Shown here in pieces: positions 25,744 to 32,714 of a stretch of DNA of 64,000 bases. The stretch spans positions 4,310,001 through 4,374,000 of the forward strand of contig NZ_CP108381.1 of assembly GCF_035956715.1 (NCBI RefSeq). Direction: 5' to 3'. Under the pieces are notes generated by a model, which did no database searches, was not told the origin of the DNA, and saw only the letters and a program-made list of their open reading frames with translations. Within the stretch, counting starts at the first letter, position 1, and the number at the start of each line of letters is the position of its first letter. The position numbers were made by a program, and so were the translations under genes. The stretch is from Nocardia sp. NBC_01329 (lineage in GTDB: Bacteria > Actinomycetota > Actinomycetes > Mycobacteriales > Mycobacteriaceae).

Positions 25744-26505
25744 TCAACCCTGCTGGGTCGGCACCAGGATCAGCTCCGCCACATTGAGCCGGGCCGGTAC
25801 CGACGTCGCGAAAGCGATGGCTTCCGCGATATCCCCCGGCTCCAGAATCGTCATCCCCGAACGCCAGCGCGCCAACTGCGCCTGCTGCTCCTCCCCGCGC
25901 ATTCCCGCACCGAGCTCGGTGTCCACGAACCCGGGTTCGACGTTCTTCACCCGGACCCCGCGCGGTCCGAATTCGGCGCGCAGGTTACGGGTCAGATGCG
26001 CCACCGCTGCCTTGGTCGCGGTGTACACCGCGTACTCGGTGAACACGGCGTGCCCGCCGACCGAACCCACCAGCACGAGATCGGCGCGGCCGCCCTCGCC
26101 ACCGGCAGCCAGCAGATCATCGATGAACGCCCGGGCCGTGTAGAGCAGCCCGGTCACATTCGTCCCGACCATCTGGTCCCACTCGCCGACCTCGGCGGAT
26201 TCGAACGGCGCGCCCAGCATCACGCCCGCGTTCGCCACCACCAGATCGACCGGCCCCAGTGCCGCCCGCACCGTTGCGGCCGCATCACGCACCGAATCCC
26301 GGTCGACCACATCGGCCACCACCGCGATAGCTTCCCCGCCGATCTCAGCCGCCAGTTCTTCTATGCGCTCCTTACGGCGTCCCAGCAGCGCGACCTTGGC
26401 GCCGTCCGCCGCGAGTCGGCGCGCCGTCGCCGCGCCGATGCCGCTGGATGCCCCGGTGACCACCGCTACTCGGCTGTTCGATTTCTCGTTGTTCGTCATG
26501 TCCAC
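25744..26505 (-). CDS. Short-chain dehydrogenase/reductase (regulator-linked)
   Basis: A 253-residue classical SDR: TGASSGIGAAT at about residues 18-28, 'NAGV' near 95, and catalytic Ser/Tyr/Lys in 'VGSVGGHAV...YAVYTATKAAV'. It resembles the YdfG/serine-dehydrogenase type of SDR, but the substrate is unknown. It is divergent from a MmyB-type regulator; the 96-bp gap holds a perfect 8-bp inverted repeat, so the regulator probably controls this gene. This pairing is common in actinomycetes. Confidence 0.88.
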   Translation of the reverse strand: MDMTNNEKSNSRVAVVTGASSGIGAATARRLAADGAKVALLGRRKERIEELAAEIGGEAIAVVADVVDRDSVRDAAATVRAALGPVDLVVANAGVMLGAPFESAEVGEWDQMVGTNVTGLLYTARAFIDDLLAAGGEGGRADLVLVGSVGGHAVFTEYAVYTATKAAVAHLTRNLRAEFGPRGVRVKNVEPGFVDTELGAGMRGEEQQAQLARWRSGMTILEPGDIAEAIAFATSVPARLNVAELILVPTQQG

Positions 26506-26529
26506 AACAGTCGGCCCACACCGGCCGCG

Positions 26530-26555
26530 CTACCAGGTCGCGGACTTCCTGGTAG
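26530..26555. promoter_or_regulatory. Inverted-repeat operator between SDR and MmyB-type regulator
   Basis: CTACCAGG (26530-26537) and CCTGGTAG (26548-26555) form a perfect 8-bp inverted repeat with a 10-bp spacer, centred between the divergent start codons (26505 and 26602). Half-sites are 18 bp apart centre to centre, a geometry that fits a dimeric HTH regulator. Confidence 0.7.
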
Positions 26556-26601
26556 TCGCAGGGCCAGCCAGCCGGCCCCGCCGGCTCCTACCCTGGAGGC
26601 C

Positions 26602-27477
26602 ATGCGTACGGACAACCGCCTGGGCACCTTCCTGCGGGCCCGCCGTGAACTGGTCCGCCCGGAGGAATTCGGGTTGCCCGGTGGCGGGCAGCGGCGGGTA
26701 GCCGGCCTGCGACGCGAGGAGATCGCCCTGCTCGCCGGGGTGAGCGCGGACTACTACATCCGACTGGAGCAGGGCCGGGACAAGCACCCCTCGGAACAGG
26801 TGGTCACCGCGCTGGCGCGGGTCTTCGCCCTCGACGACGAAGCCACCGCGCACCTGCGGGAACTCGCCCGGCCGGCCCCGGTCCGGCCGAAACGCCCCCG
26901 CCGGCCCGAACGAGTGGCGCCGGGCTTGCTGCGGTTGATGGATCTGTGGGCGCGGACCCCCGCTCTCGTCCTGGGTCGCAGCCTGGACGTCCTGGCGGCG
27001 AATCCGCTGGCCGCCGCGGTGAACGCGTGCTCGGCACCCGGTATCAACCAGGTGCGGATGGTCTTCCTCGATCCGCGGGCGCGGCAGGTCTATCCCGATT
27101 GGTCCTCGATCGCGGCCGATACGGTCGCGAGCTTGCGAGCCACCGCCGGTACCGACCTCGACGATCCACGGTTGACCGAACTGGTCGGTGAACTATCGCT
27201 CAAGAGTGCGGAATTCCGGCAGCTGTGGGCGCGCCACGATGTGCGGACCAAGACCTCCGGAATGAAGCGATTCCACCACGAGATAGTCGGTGAACTGACC
27301 CTCTCCTACGAGAGCTTCACCGTCAACGGCGCGCCGGGCCAGACGCTCATCGTCTACCACGCCGACCCCGGCTCACCGTCGGAGCACGCGCTGTCGCTGC
27401 TGGGCAGCCTGACCGTCGACGAAGCCGTGGGAGCCGAACCGCGGCCGACCGCCGAGACAGCCCGGACCGATCGGTGA
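26602..27477 (+). CDS. XRE/MmyB-like transcriptional regulator
   Basis: A 291-residue regulator. The N-terminal XRE-type helix-turn-helix covers about residues 1-85, with the subfamily motif 'VAGLRREEIALLAGVSADYY' and 'RLEQGRDKHPSEQV'. The C-terminal domain (about 110-270) is the PAS-like MmyB ligand-binding domain ('ALVLGRSLDVLAANPLA', 'LTLSYESFTVNGAPGQTL'). The frame is open far upstream but ATG 26602 follows GGAGG and starts the conserved 'MRTDNRLGTFLRARRE'. It is divergent from the SDR gene and probably represses it through the inverted repeat between them. The ligand is unknown. Confidence 0.9.
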   Translation: MRTDNRLGTFLRARRELVRPEEFGLPGGGQRRVAGLRREEIALLAGVSADYYIRLEQGRDKHPSEQVVTALARVFALDDEATAHLRELARPAPVRPKRPRRPERVAPGLLRLMDLWARTPALVLGRSLDVLAANPLAAAVNACSAPGINQVRMVFLDPRARQVYPDWSSIAADTVASLRATAGTDLDDPRLTELVGELSLKSAEFRQLWARHDVRTKTSGMKRFHHEIVGELTLSYESFTVNGAPGQTLIVYHADPGSPSEHALSLLGSLTVDEAVGAEPRPTAETARTDR

Positions 27478-27513
27478 CAGACACCGTCCGCCGCGACGGA
27501 TGACCCGGCCGCA

Positions 27514-27600
27514 TCAGTGATCTTTTCGCGGCCGACACAGTACTGCGGTGAGTCCCAGCAGACCCAACACCAGCAGGACCAGCATCGTGTCGGCGATCAT
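27514..27600 (-). CDS. 28-aa single-span membrane miniprotein, coupled
   Basis: ATG 27600 overlaps the stop of the 108-residue gene upstream by ATGA. The product (MIADTMLVLLVLGLLGLTAV, then LCRPRKDH) is one hydrophobic helix with a basic tail, a typical small membrane protein with the positive end inside. AGCAGG lies before the start. Too short for usual gene finders. No family recognised. Coupling and clean membrane-helix composition are the evidence. Confidence 0.5.
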   Translation of the reverse strand: MIADTMLVLLVLGLLGLTAVLCRPRKDH

Positions 27601-27923
27601 CGTGCCTGCTCACGCAGGTTGTCGTCCGTCGGCCAGCGGTATCCCGGCGGATAGAGCTGCATCGGTGTGATCAACGCACCGATATCGGTCGCCAGGTGTC
27701 GAACCGACTCGGCGTGCTCGAAACCGGGCACCACCACCGCTTTCGCGCTGTGCTCTACCGCCTGGTGAGCCAGCGCCAGCGCGGTGATGGCTGGGCCCGT
27801 ATCGGTCTTGACGGTGAACACCATCCGGTACCCGTGTTTCTCCGCCAGCTCGTACAGATTCACATCCGGGATAACCAGATCGAGGCGCACCAGGCCGATA
27901 GCATGCGGGCGATCATCGGACAT
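27597..27923 (-). CDS. Small protein resembling a serine-recombinase N-domain without catalytic Ser
   Basis: A 108-residue product alternating beta and alpha segments: 'AIGLVRLDLVIPDV', 'LYELAEKHGYRMVFTV', 'AHQAVEHSAKAVVVPGFEHAESVRHL', 'GALITPMQLYPPGYRWPT'. The order and the 'VVVPGFEHAESV' block resemble the fold of the resolvase N-terminal domain, but the catalytic Ser of the usual YvRvS motif is absent (VRLDL). Such reduced proteins are common in actinomycete regulatory loci; this assignment is tentative. It overlaps its upstream neighbour by 11 bp and its downstream miniprotein by ATGA. Confidence 0.55.
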   Translation of the reverse strand: MSDDRPHAIGLVRLDLVIPDVNLYELAEKHGYRMVFTVKTDTGPAITALALAHQAVEHSAKAVVVPGFEHAESVRHLATDIGALITPMQLYPPGYRWPTDDNLREQAR

Positions 27924-28074
27924 ATCGCACCTCGGCATCCTCGAGCCAGCGGCGCATTGCCTCGGCAATATGCTCCAGCTGCCCGATTGTCGGCGCGGCC
28001 CACGAGAGCCCCGCTGGGATATCGGTTCTGCCCCGCTCTCGTGTAGGCAACGGCTCTTGGGCGATAGCACGCAT
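27913..28074 (-). CDS. Small hypothetical protein (53 aa), first gene of a mini-operon
   Basis: The product from ATG 28074 is MRAIAQEPLPTRERG... ending 'LEHIAEAMRRWLEDAEVRYVR', a short N-terminal tail and one long amphipathic helix. ATG 28074 follows GGAGCAGGGG; a GTG at 28110 would add 12 residues but lies inside the left arm of a 16-bp inverted repeat and lacks an obvious binding site. It overlaps the next gene by 11 bp. Function unknown; it looks like the first member of a three-gene coupled set opposite an XRE-DUF397 pair. Confidence 0.55.
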   Translation of the reverse strand: MRAIAQEPLPTRERGRTDIPAGLSWAAPTIGQLEHIAEAMRRWLEDAEVRYVR

Positions 28075-28104
28075 GATGGACCCCTGCTCCTGGCATAGTT
28101 CGAA

Positions 28105-28241
28105 GCGCACCCGGTGCAGGGTCTTCGACAGTGACGCCTACATGTGACTGATGTCCGAGACCACCGGCCCGCGAGTTTCCTGCCTCCCTGGCCGGTGCTC
28201 CCCCAGTTAGGGCCTGGGGGACTGTCCTGCACCGGGTGCGC
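28105..28241. repeat. 16-bp perfect inverted repeat with 105-bp spacer in a divergent promoter region
   Basis: GCGCACCCGGTGCAGG (28105-28120) and its exact complement CCTGCACCGGGTGCGC (28226-28241) flank the centre of the region between the small minus-strand operon and the XRE regulator. A CCCCCAG/CTGGGGG hairpin lies between the arms. Candidate paired operator or DNA loop. Confidence 0.75.
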
Positions 28242-28366
28242 CCTCAGTAGACCTCTGCCACAAGAGGTTCGAAAGCGCTGCCGTGGAAGATCTACGTGTG
28301 AAACCGAGGTATTTACCCACGGAAGCCTCCATATTCCATCAATCCGATTAGCAAAGGCAACGAATA

Positions 28367-29251
28367 ATGTCTGGCTCTACGCTTCCTCGAAGGGCTTTGG
28401 GGCGTCAGCTGCGAACTCTTCGCGAGCGCAACAACATCAATCAAGCCCAAGCCGCACGTATCGCCGAGACCAGCCCGCAGACCTACGGTCGACTGGAGGA
28501 CGGCCGGATCACCAAAGTCACCGACATGCTGCTCAATACGCTGGCGAACGCCTACCGGGCCGGCGACGAGGAACGCCGGCTGCTCCTGGAACTTGCACAG
28601 GAGATCCGAACTTCTACAGCTTCCGGCGGTAGCTGGTGGCGTGGTTATGACGATGCGATAGCCAAAGGATTCGACCACTACCTCGCACTGGAGGACGCCG
28701 CGAACTGGGTGACCTCCTGGCAGACAAACCTGATACCGGGTCTGCTCCAGACCCGAGACTATCGACGCGCGATCGCTTGGGTCGGGCTCCCTGACAGTTC
28801 TTCCGAAGAGATCGAGCGCATCCTTGACGTGGTAATGCGTCGGCAAGGGTTACTCGATCGGGACGGATTCCGATTCGAAGCTCTGCTCACGGAAGCCGTT
28901 CTGCGAAGCTACCGCGTTGGAGGCCCTTCTGTGATGGGGGGTCAGCTCAATCACCTACTGGAGCGCTCGGAAAGCCACGGGGTTCAGATACGGATCGTTC
29001 CATCCAGCGAAGACCGGCCGATCGGCCTCAGCGCCGGTGCGTTTGTCCTTTTCTCGTTCCCGCCCCTGCCCACCTCCAAGCTGCAAGAACCCCCGGTTGC
29101 GTACATGGAGGGACTATCCGGCGGTCTATACGTCGAGCACGCGTCCGAAGTGGAGAAGTTCTCCAGGGAAGCCGAGCGCATCCGCCATGTAGCGTTGTCC
29201 ACGTCGGAATCCAGAGATCTGATGCTGGAGATATCGAAGGAGTACAGATGA
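28367..29251 (+). CDS. XRE-family HTH regulator with DUF5753
   Basis: A 294-residue protein: N-terminal XRE helix-turn-helix (about residues 8-70, 'LRERNNINQAQAARIAETS', 'YGRLEDGRITKV') and a C-terminal DUF5753 domain ('WVTSWQTNLIPGLLQTRDY', 'EALLTEAVLRSY', 'VPSSEDRPIGLSAGAFVLF'). These regulators are widespread in actinomycetes and normally pair with a small DUF397 protein, as here, where the two overlap by ATGA. The pair is often regarded as a regulator/effector or toxin-antitoxin-like unit. Codon use is slightly less GC-biased than in the core genes. Confidence 0.92.
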   Translation: MSGSTLPRRALGRQLRTLRERNNINQAQAARIAETSPQTYGRLEDGRITKVTDMLLNTLANAYRAGDEERRLLLELAQEIRTSTASGGSWWRGYDDAIAKGFDHYLALEDAANWVTSWQTNLIPGLLQTRDYRRAIAWVGLPDSSSEEIERILDVVMRRQGLLDRDGFRFEALLTEAVLRSYRVGGPSVMGGQLNHLLERSESHGVQIRIVPSSEDRPIGLSAGAFVLFSFPPLPTSKLQEPPVAYMEGLSGGLYVEHASEVEKFSREAERIRHVALSTSESRDLMLEISKEYR

Positions 29252-29451
29252 CGGACCTGACCGGCGCGAAGTGGTTCAAGTCCAGCCGGAGTTCCGCCAA
29301 CCAGGATTGCGTTGAGGCTGCCCACCTGACCGGCGGACTTGTCGGAGTGCGAGATTCCAAGAATCGGACCGGGCCCGCACTGGTCTTCACGCCCGGCGAA
29401 TGGGATGCCTTCATTGCCGGTGCGAAGGCCGGCGAGTTCGACCGGCCCTGA
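29248..29451 (+). CDS. DUF397 domain protein
   Basis: A 67-residue protein of the DUF397 type: 'WFKSSRSSANQDCVEAAHL', 'VGVRDSKNRTGPALVFTPGEWDAF', 'AGAKAGEFDRP', the complete family pattern. It overlaps the XRE-DUF5753 gene by ATGA. DUF397 proteins are partners of such regulators (the WhiJ-associated kind in Streptomyces). A strong long hairpin follows 45 bp downstream. Confidence 0.92.
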   Translation: MTDLTGAKWFKSSRSSANQDCVEAAHLTGGLVGVRDSKNRTGPALVFTPGEWDAFIAGAKAGEFDRP

Positions 29452-29495
29452 ACCCTCGAACACAGAAGCCCCGGTAGGGCGAGCGTCGGTTGCAC

Positions 29496-29539
29496 ACGGT
29501 CGCCGCAACACTCGCGATATGCGAGGTTTCGGCGACCGT
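29496..29539 (+). terminator. Long interrupted hairpin after the DUF397 gene
   Basis: ACGGTCGCCG (29496-29505) pairs perfectly with CGGCGACCGT (29530-29539); inside, CTCGC (29511-29515) pairs with GCGAG (29521-29525) around a 5-nt loop. It lies 45 bp after the stop and probably ends the XRE-DUF397 transcript. No U tract. Confidence 0.6.
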
Positions 29540-30077
29540 ATCGTTTCGGAGGAGCCGCCCCGGTTCGGTGAGATCCGGAGTACCGGAACTTCACGGGAAG
29601 AGTCCCGCAGGGAGTTGCCGCAGATGGAACGCTCGGTGCGGCAACCAGACGGCCGAGCCGGTATAACCTCTCCTTGCCCGCTCGCGCGCGGCTGCGTGCG
29701 GTAGTTGTCGGCGGCCGGTAGATGGCGCGGGTCGGGACCTCGCCGGAGTCGGGTGCGATCCTCAACCCGTGACAGTCCTCACCGGCCGAACCTCACACGC
29801 AGCCTGCGTGAAGATGCGCGGCCGGCGCTGACGGGCCGGCGCTCGGCCATCAGCTGAAGCCTGGACGTCGGTTGGATCCTGAGCAGCCCTCAGGTCACCC
29901 CCGGACAAACCCAGGGATGCAGCCGCTTTTCGGTGCTGGAGGCCCCGGTTGCCGGCCGCGCGTAATCGAAGATATCCGATCGCACCGACCGATCACGGCC
30001 GGCGATTTCCGCCTCGATACGCACGCCACTCCGGTGTATCGCCCGGCCGGAGCCGACAAGGCGGCTATGGTCGGATC
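29540..30077. other. Gene-poor region before the LigD-polymerase gene
   Basis: About 540 bp without a convincing gene. It holds a second hairpin, GTTGCCGCA (29614-29622) with TGCGGCAAC (29637-29645), and a -10-like TATAAC at 29662-29667 with no clear -35 and no obvious ORF behind it. GC-rich direct repeats (GGCCGGCGCT type) occur near 29820-29850. It could host a small RNA, but nothing is recognised. Confidence 0.4.
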
Positions 30078-31040
30078 ATGGCTGGCGGCGCGAGCGCGGC
30101 GGTGGAATTGACGGTCGGAGAACGCGAGGTCCGTATCTCCAACCCCGATCGGGTGTACTTCCCGGAGTCCGGCGCGACCAAGCTCGATCTGGTGCAGTAC
30201 TACCTGAGCGTGGGCGACGGGATCGTCAACGCGCTGCGGGAGCGTCCCTGCATGCTGCACCGTTTCCCGAAAGGTCTGCCGGGCGGGAAAGTCCATCAGA
30301 AGCGGCTGCCCTCGGGCGCACCCGACTGGGTATCCACTGTGCGGGTGTACTTCCCGCGCTACGGCCGGCACGCCGACGAACTCTGCGTCGGTGAACTGGC
30401 GGAGGTCATCTGGGCGGTCCAGATGTCGACGGTCGAATTCCATCCCTGGAATTCACGCCGCGCCGATATCGAGAGCCCGGACGAATGGCGGATCGATCTC
30501 GACCCCATGCCGGACTGTCCCTGGCCTCGGGTACAGCGGGTGGCCGGAGTGGTCCGCGAGGTGCTCGACGAGATCGGGGCGGTCGGCTGGCCGAAGATGT
30601 CGGGCGGCAAGGGTTTGCACGTCTATGTGCGGATCGCCCCGGACCACGGATTCCAGCAGGTGCGCCGGGCGGCGCTGGCGTTCGCCGAGGAGGTCCGCCG
30701 CCGGGCACCCGATGATGTGACAACCACCTGGTGGCGGCGCGACCGCGATCCGGCGCAACTGTTCATCGACTACAACCAGAACGCCCGCGACCATACGATC
30801 GCGGCCGCCTACTCGGTCCGCGGTAATCCGGCGGCGACGGTCTCGGCCCCGGTGCGCTGGGACGAGATCGACGATATCCACCCCCGCGATTTCACCATCG
30901 CCACCGTTCCCGAGCGGTATCGCCACCTCGGCGATCTGCACGCGGGGATGGATGACGCGGTGTTCGATCTGGGGCAACTGATCGAATGGGCCGACCGCGA
31001 CGAGGTGGACCTCGACGAGGACCCCGGCTCGGAGTCCTGA
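30078..31040 (+). CDS. Stand-alone LigD-type primase-polymerase domain (NHEJ)
   Basis: A 320-residue protein matching only the polymerase/primase (PolDom) part of LigD, an archaeo-eukaryotic primase that fills and extends ends during non-homologous end joining. Visible motifs are 'NPDRVYFPESGATKLDLVQYY', the metal-binding 'RIDLDPMP' (D-x-D), 'KMSGGKGLHVYVRI' and the third acidic motif 'LFIDYNQNARDHTIAAAYSVR'. No ligase or nuclease domain and no ku gene are in the window. ATG 30078 starts the conserved part; the frame is open upstream. M. tuberculosis also has unlinked copies of this domain. Confidence 0.93.
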   Translation: MAGGASAAVELTVGEREVRISNPDRVYFPESGATKLDLVQYYLSVGDGIVNALRERPCMLHRFPKGLPGGKVHQKRLPSGAPDWVSTVRVYFPRYGRHADELCVGELAEVIWAVQMSTVEFHPWNSRRADIESPDEWRIDLDPMPDCPWPRVQRVAGVVREVLDEIGAVGWPKMSGGKGLHVYVRIAPDHGFQQVRRAALAFAEEVRRRAPDDVTTTWWRRDRDPAQLFIDYNQNARDHTIAAAYSVRGNPAATVSAPVRWDEIDDIHPRDFTIATVPERYRHLGDLHAGMDDAVFDLGQLIEWADRDEVDLDEDPGSES

Positions 31041-31073
31041 CCGGCCGGAACGCCGCGATTCCCTCGCCTGGGC

Positions 31074-31826
31074 TCACCGCCAGGGTTCGAGCAGCCTTTT
31101 CGCCTCTGTGGCGAGCGCCCACTGCAGAAACGGACCGAAACTGACCCGGGCCGCCCCGGCTTCCGCGAAATACGCCTTGTCGCCCTGTTCCGGCAGCGTC
31201 ACCGCGTTGACCGGCAACGGCAGTTCGGCGCACAGACGGCTCAGTACCTCAGGACCGTACCGGCCGACCGGATACAGCACATCGGCACCCGCCGCGGCCG
31301 CCAACCGCAATCGTTCGATCGCGGGGCCTACCAGTTCGGCCGGATCGCCGGACGGGGCGAGCAGCAGATCGGTACGGGCGTTCACGACAACATGCACACC
31401 GGTATCGTCGGCCGCCCGGCGCAGCCGACCCACGAGATCGGCATGCTCCTGCGGCTCGCGCAGCCGGCCACCCTCCTTGTGCACGGTGTCCTCGAGGTTG
31501 AACCCGACCGCGCCGGCGTCCAGCAACCCGTCGATGAGCGCCACCGGCTCGACCCCGTAGCCGGATTCGAGATCGACCGAGACCGGTATCTCCACCGCGG
31601 CGGTGATCTCCCGGACGCGACCGAGCACATCGGCGAAGGCCATACCCTCCTGATCGGGTTTGCCGACCGAGTTGGCGAGCGGATGGCTCCCGACAGTGAG
31701 CGCCGGAAAACCGGCCTGCTGCACCAGATCCGCCGACCAGGCGTCCCAGACCGTGGGCAGGATCACCGGGTCACCGGGACGATGGAGTTCGAGGAATGCG
31801 GCGGCCTTCTCGGGCAATGTGGTCAC
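31074..31826 (-). CDS. Isocitrate lyase/PEP mutase-family enzyme
   Basis: A 250-residue TIM-barrel protein of the ICL/PEP-mutase superfamily: 'PTVWDAWSADLVQQAGFPAL', 'GSHPLANSVG', the metal-binding Asp in 'IPVSVDLESGYG', 'VGFNLEDTVHKEGG' and 'VVNARTDLLL'. It lacks the KKCGH active-site motif of true isocitrate lyases, so oxaloacetate decarboxylase or a C-C bond lyase/hydrolase is likelier. GTG 31826 is chosen; the long in-frame extension to 32795 is antisense to the membrane-protein gene. It converges on the LigD-polymerase gene with a 33-bp gap. Confidence 0.87.
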   Translation of the reverse strand: MTTLPEKAAAFLELHRPGDPVILPTVWDAWSADLVQQAGFPALTVGSHPLANSVGKPDQEGMAFADVLGRVREITAAVEIPVSVDLESGYGVEPVALIDGLLDAGAVGFNLEDTVHKEGGRLREPQEHADLVGRLRRAADDTGVHVVVNARTDLLLAPSGDPAELVGPAIERLRLAAAAGADVLYPVGRYGPEVLSRLCAELPLPVNAVTLPEQGDKAYFAEAGAARVSFGPFLQWALATEAKRLLEPWR

Positions 31827-31919
31827 CACACCGATCCTGCCGCAACCGGGCGCGACTTCGTACCCCCTTTTCGCGTGTCGCCGCCGCGCGCGCTTCCGGC
31901 GGCGGCAGGATGTGCCGGT

Positions 31920-32714
31920 GTGAACGTACGCACCAGGTCGACCGGTCGTAGCGGTGCGGTGGATATCACCGCCCGGGTCTGCCATCTCGTGATCACCTTG
32001 GTCATCGCCGCCGCGTTGGTGACGCAGCTGATACTGCTGTTCACCGGGGGCGCGGACGCGAATTCCGGGCGCGCGGACCCGGACGCCGGTATCGCGACGA
32101 GACTCGTCCGCCTGTTCAGCTATTTCACGATCCAGAGCAACCTGTTCGTGCTGGCCGCTTCGGTGGGGCTGGCGATACGTCCTGATCGCGACGGTCGGCT
32201 CTGGCGGGTGGTGCGGCTGGACGCTCTGCTGGGCATCGCGATCACCGGGCTGGTCTTCGCGCTGGTCCTCGCCGACGAGGTGCACCTCACCGGGGCGGCG
32301 TGGTGGGCGAATCTCGGTTTCCACTACATCGCGCCCTGGGCCACCCTGGCGGTGTGGCTGGTGTTCGGGCCCCGACCCCGGATCGACCGGGCCACGATCG
32401 CCGCGGCGTTCGTCTGGCCGGTGGCCTGGATCGGCTACACCTTCGCCCACGGCGCCGTGACGGACTGGTATCCGTACCCGTTCCTGGACGTCGCCCGGGA
32501 CGGGTACGCCACCGCCCTGGTGAACACTCTGCTGGTGATCGTGCTCGCGGTGGTACTCGTCGCCGTCTTCGCGCTGCTCGACCGGCTCCCCACCGCCGCG
32601 AGCGGAACCGAGCCGGATATCGCGCGGGACGCGGCGATCAGGCCGGGGTCGCCAGGGCGAACGGAAGAACGGCCGGGGCCCCCGCCCGGCGCAGCGCCCA
32701 CGCCGCGACGGTGA
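31920..32714 (+). CDS. Pr6Pr-family membrane protein
   Basis: A 264-residue protein with six or seven membrane helices and the Pr6Pr pattern: 'LFSYFTIQSNLFVLAASVGLA', 'FHYIAPWATLAVWLVFGPRP' and 'WPVAWIGYTFAHGAVTDWYPYPFLDV'. Function unknown; it is related to FAR-17a/AIG1-like proteins. GTG 31920 is the likely start. It is divergent from the PEP-mutase-family gene (93 bp between starts), and its polar C-terminal 25 codons overlap the 3' end of recQ on the other strand by 77 bp. Confidence 0.82.
   Translation: MNVRTRSTGRSGAVDITARVCHLVITLVIAAALVTQLILLFTGGADANSGRADPDAGIATRLVRLFSYFTIQSNLFVLAASVGLAIRPDRDGRLWRVVRLDALLGIAITGLVFALVLADEVHLTGAAWWANLGFHYIAPWATLAVWLVFGPRPRIDRATIAAAFVWPVAWIGYTFAHGAVTDWYPYPFLDVARDGYATALVNTLLVIVLAVVLVAVFALLDRLPTAASGTEPDIARDAAIRPGSPGRTEERPGPPPGAAPTPRR

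Noticed and set aside
25735..26601. Long N-terminal extension of the MmyB-type regulator
   Set aside because: It is antisense to the SDR gene; a good ribosome-binding site and the conserved start lie at 26602.
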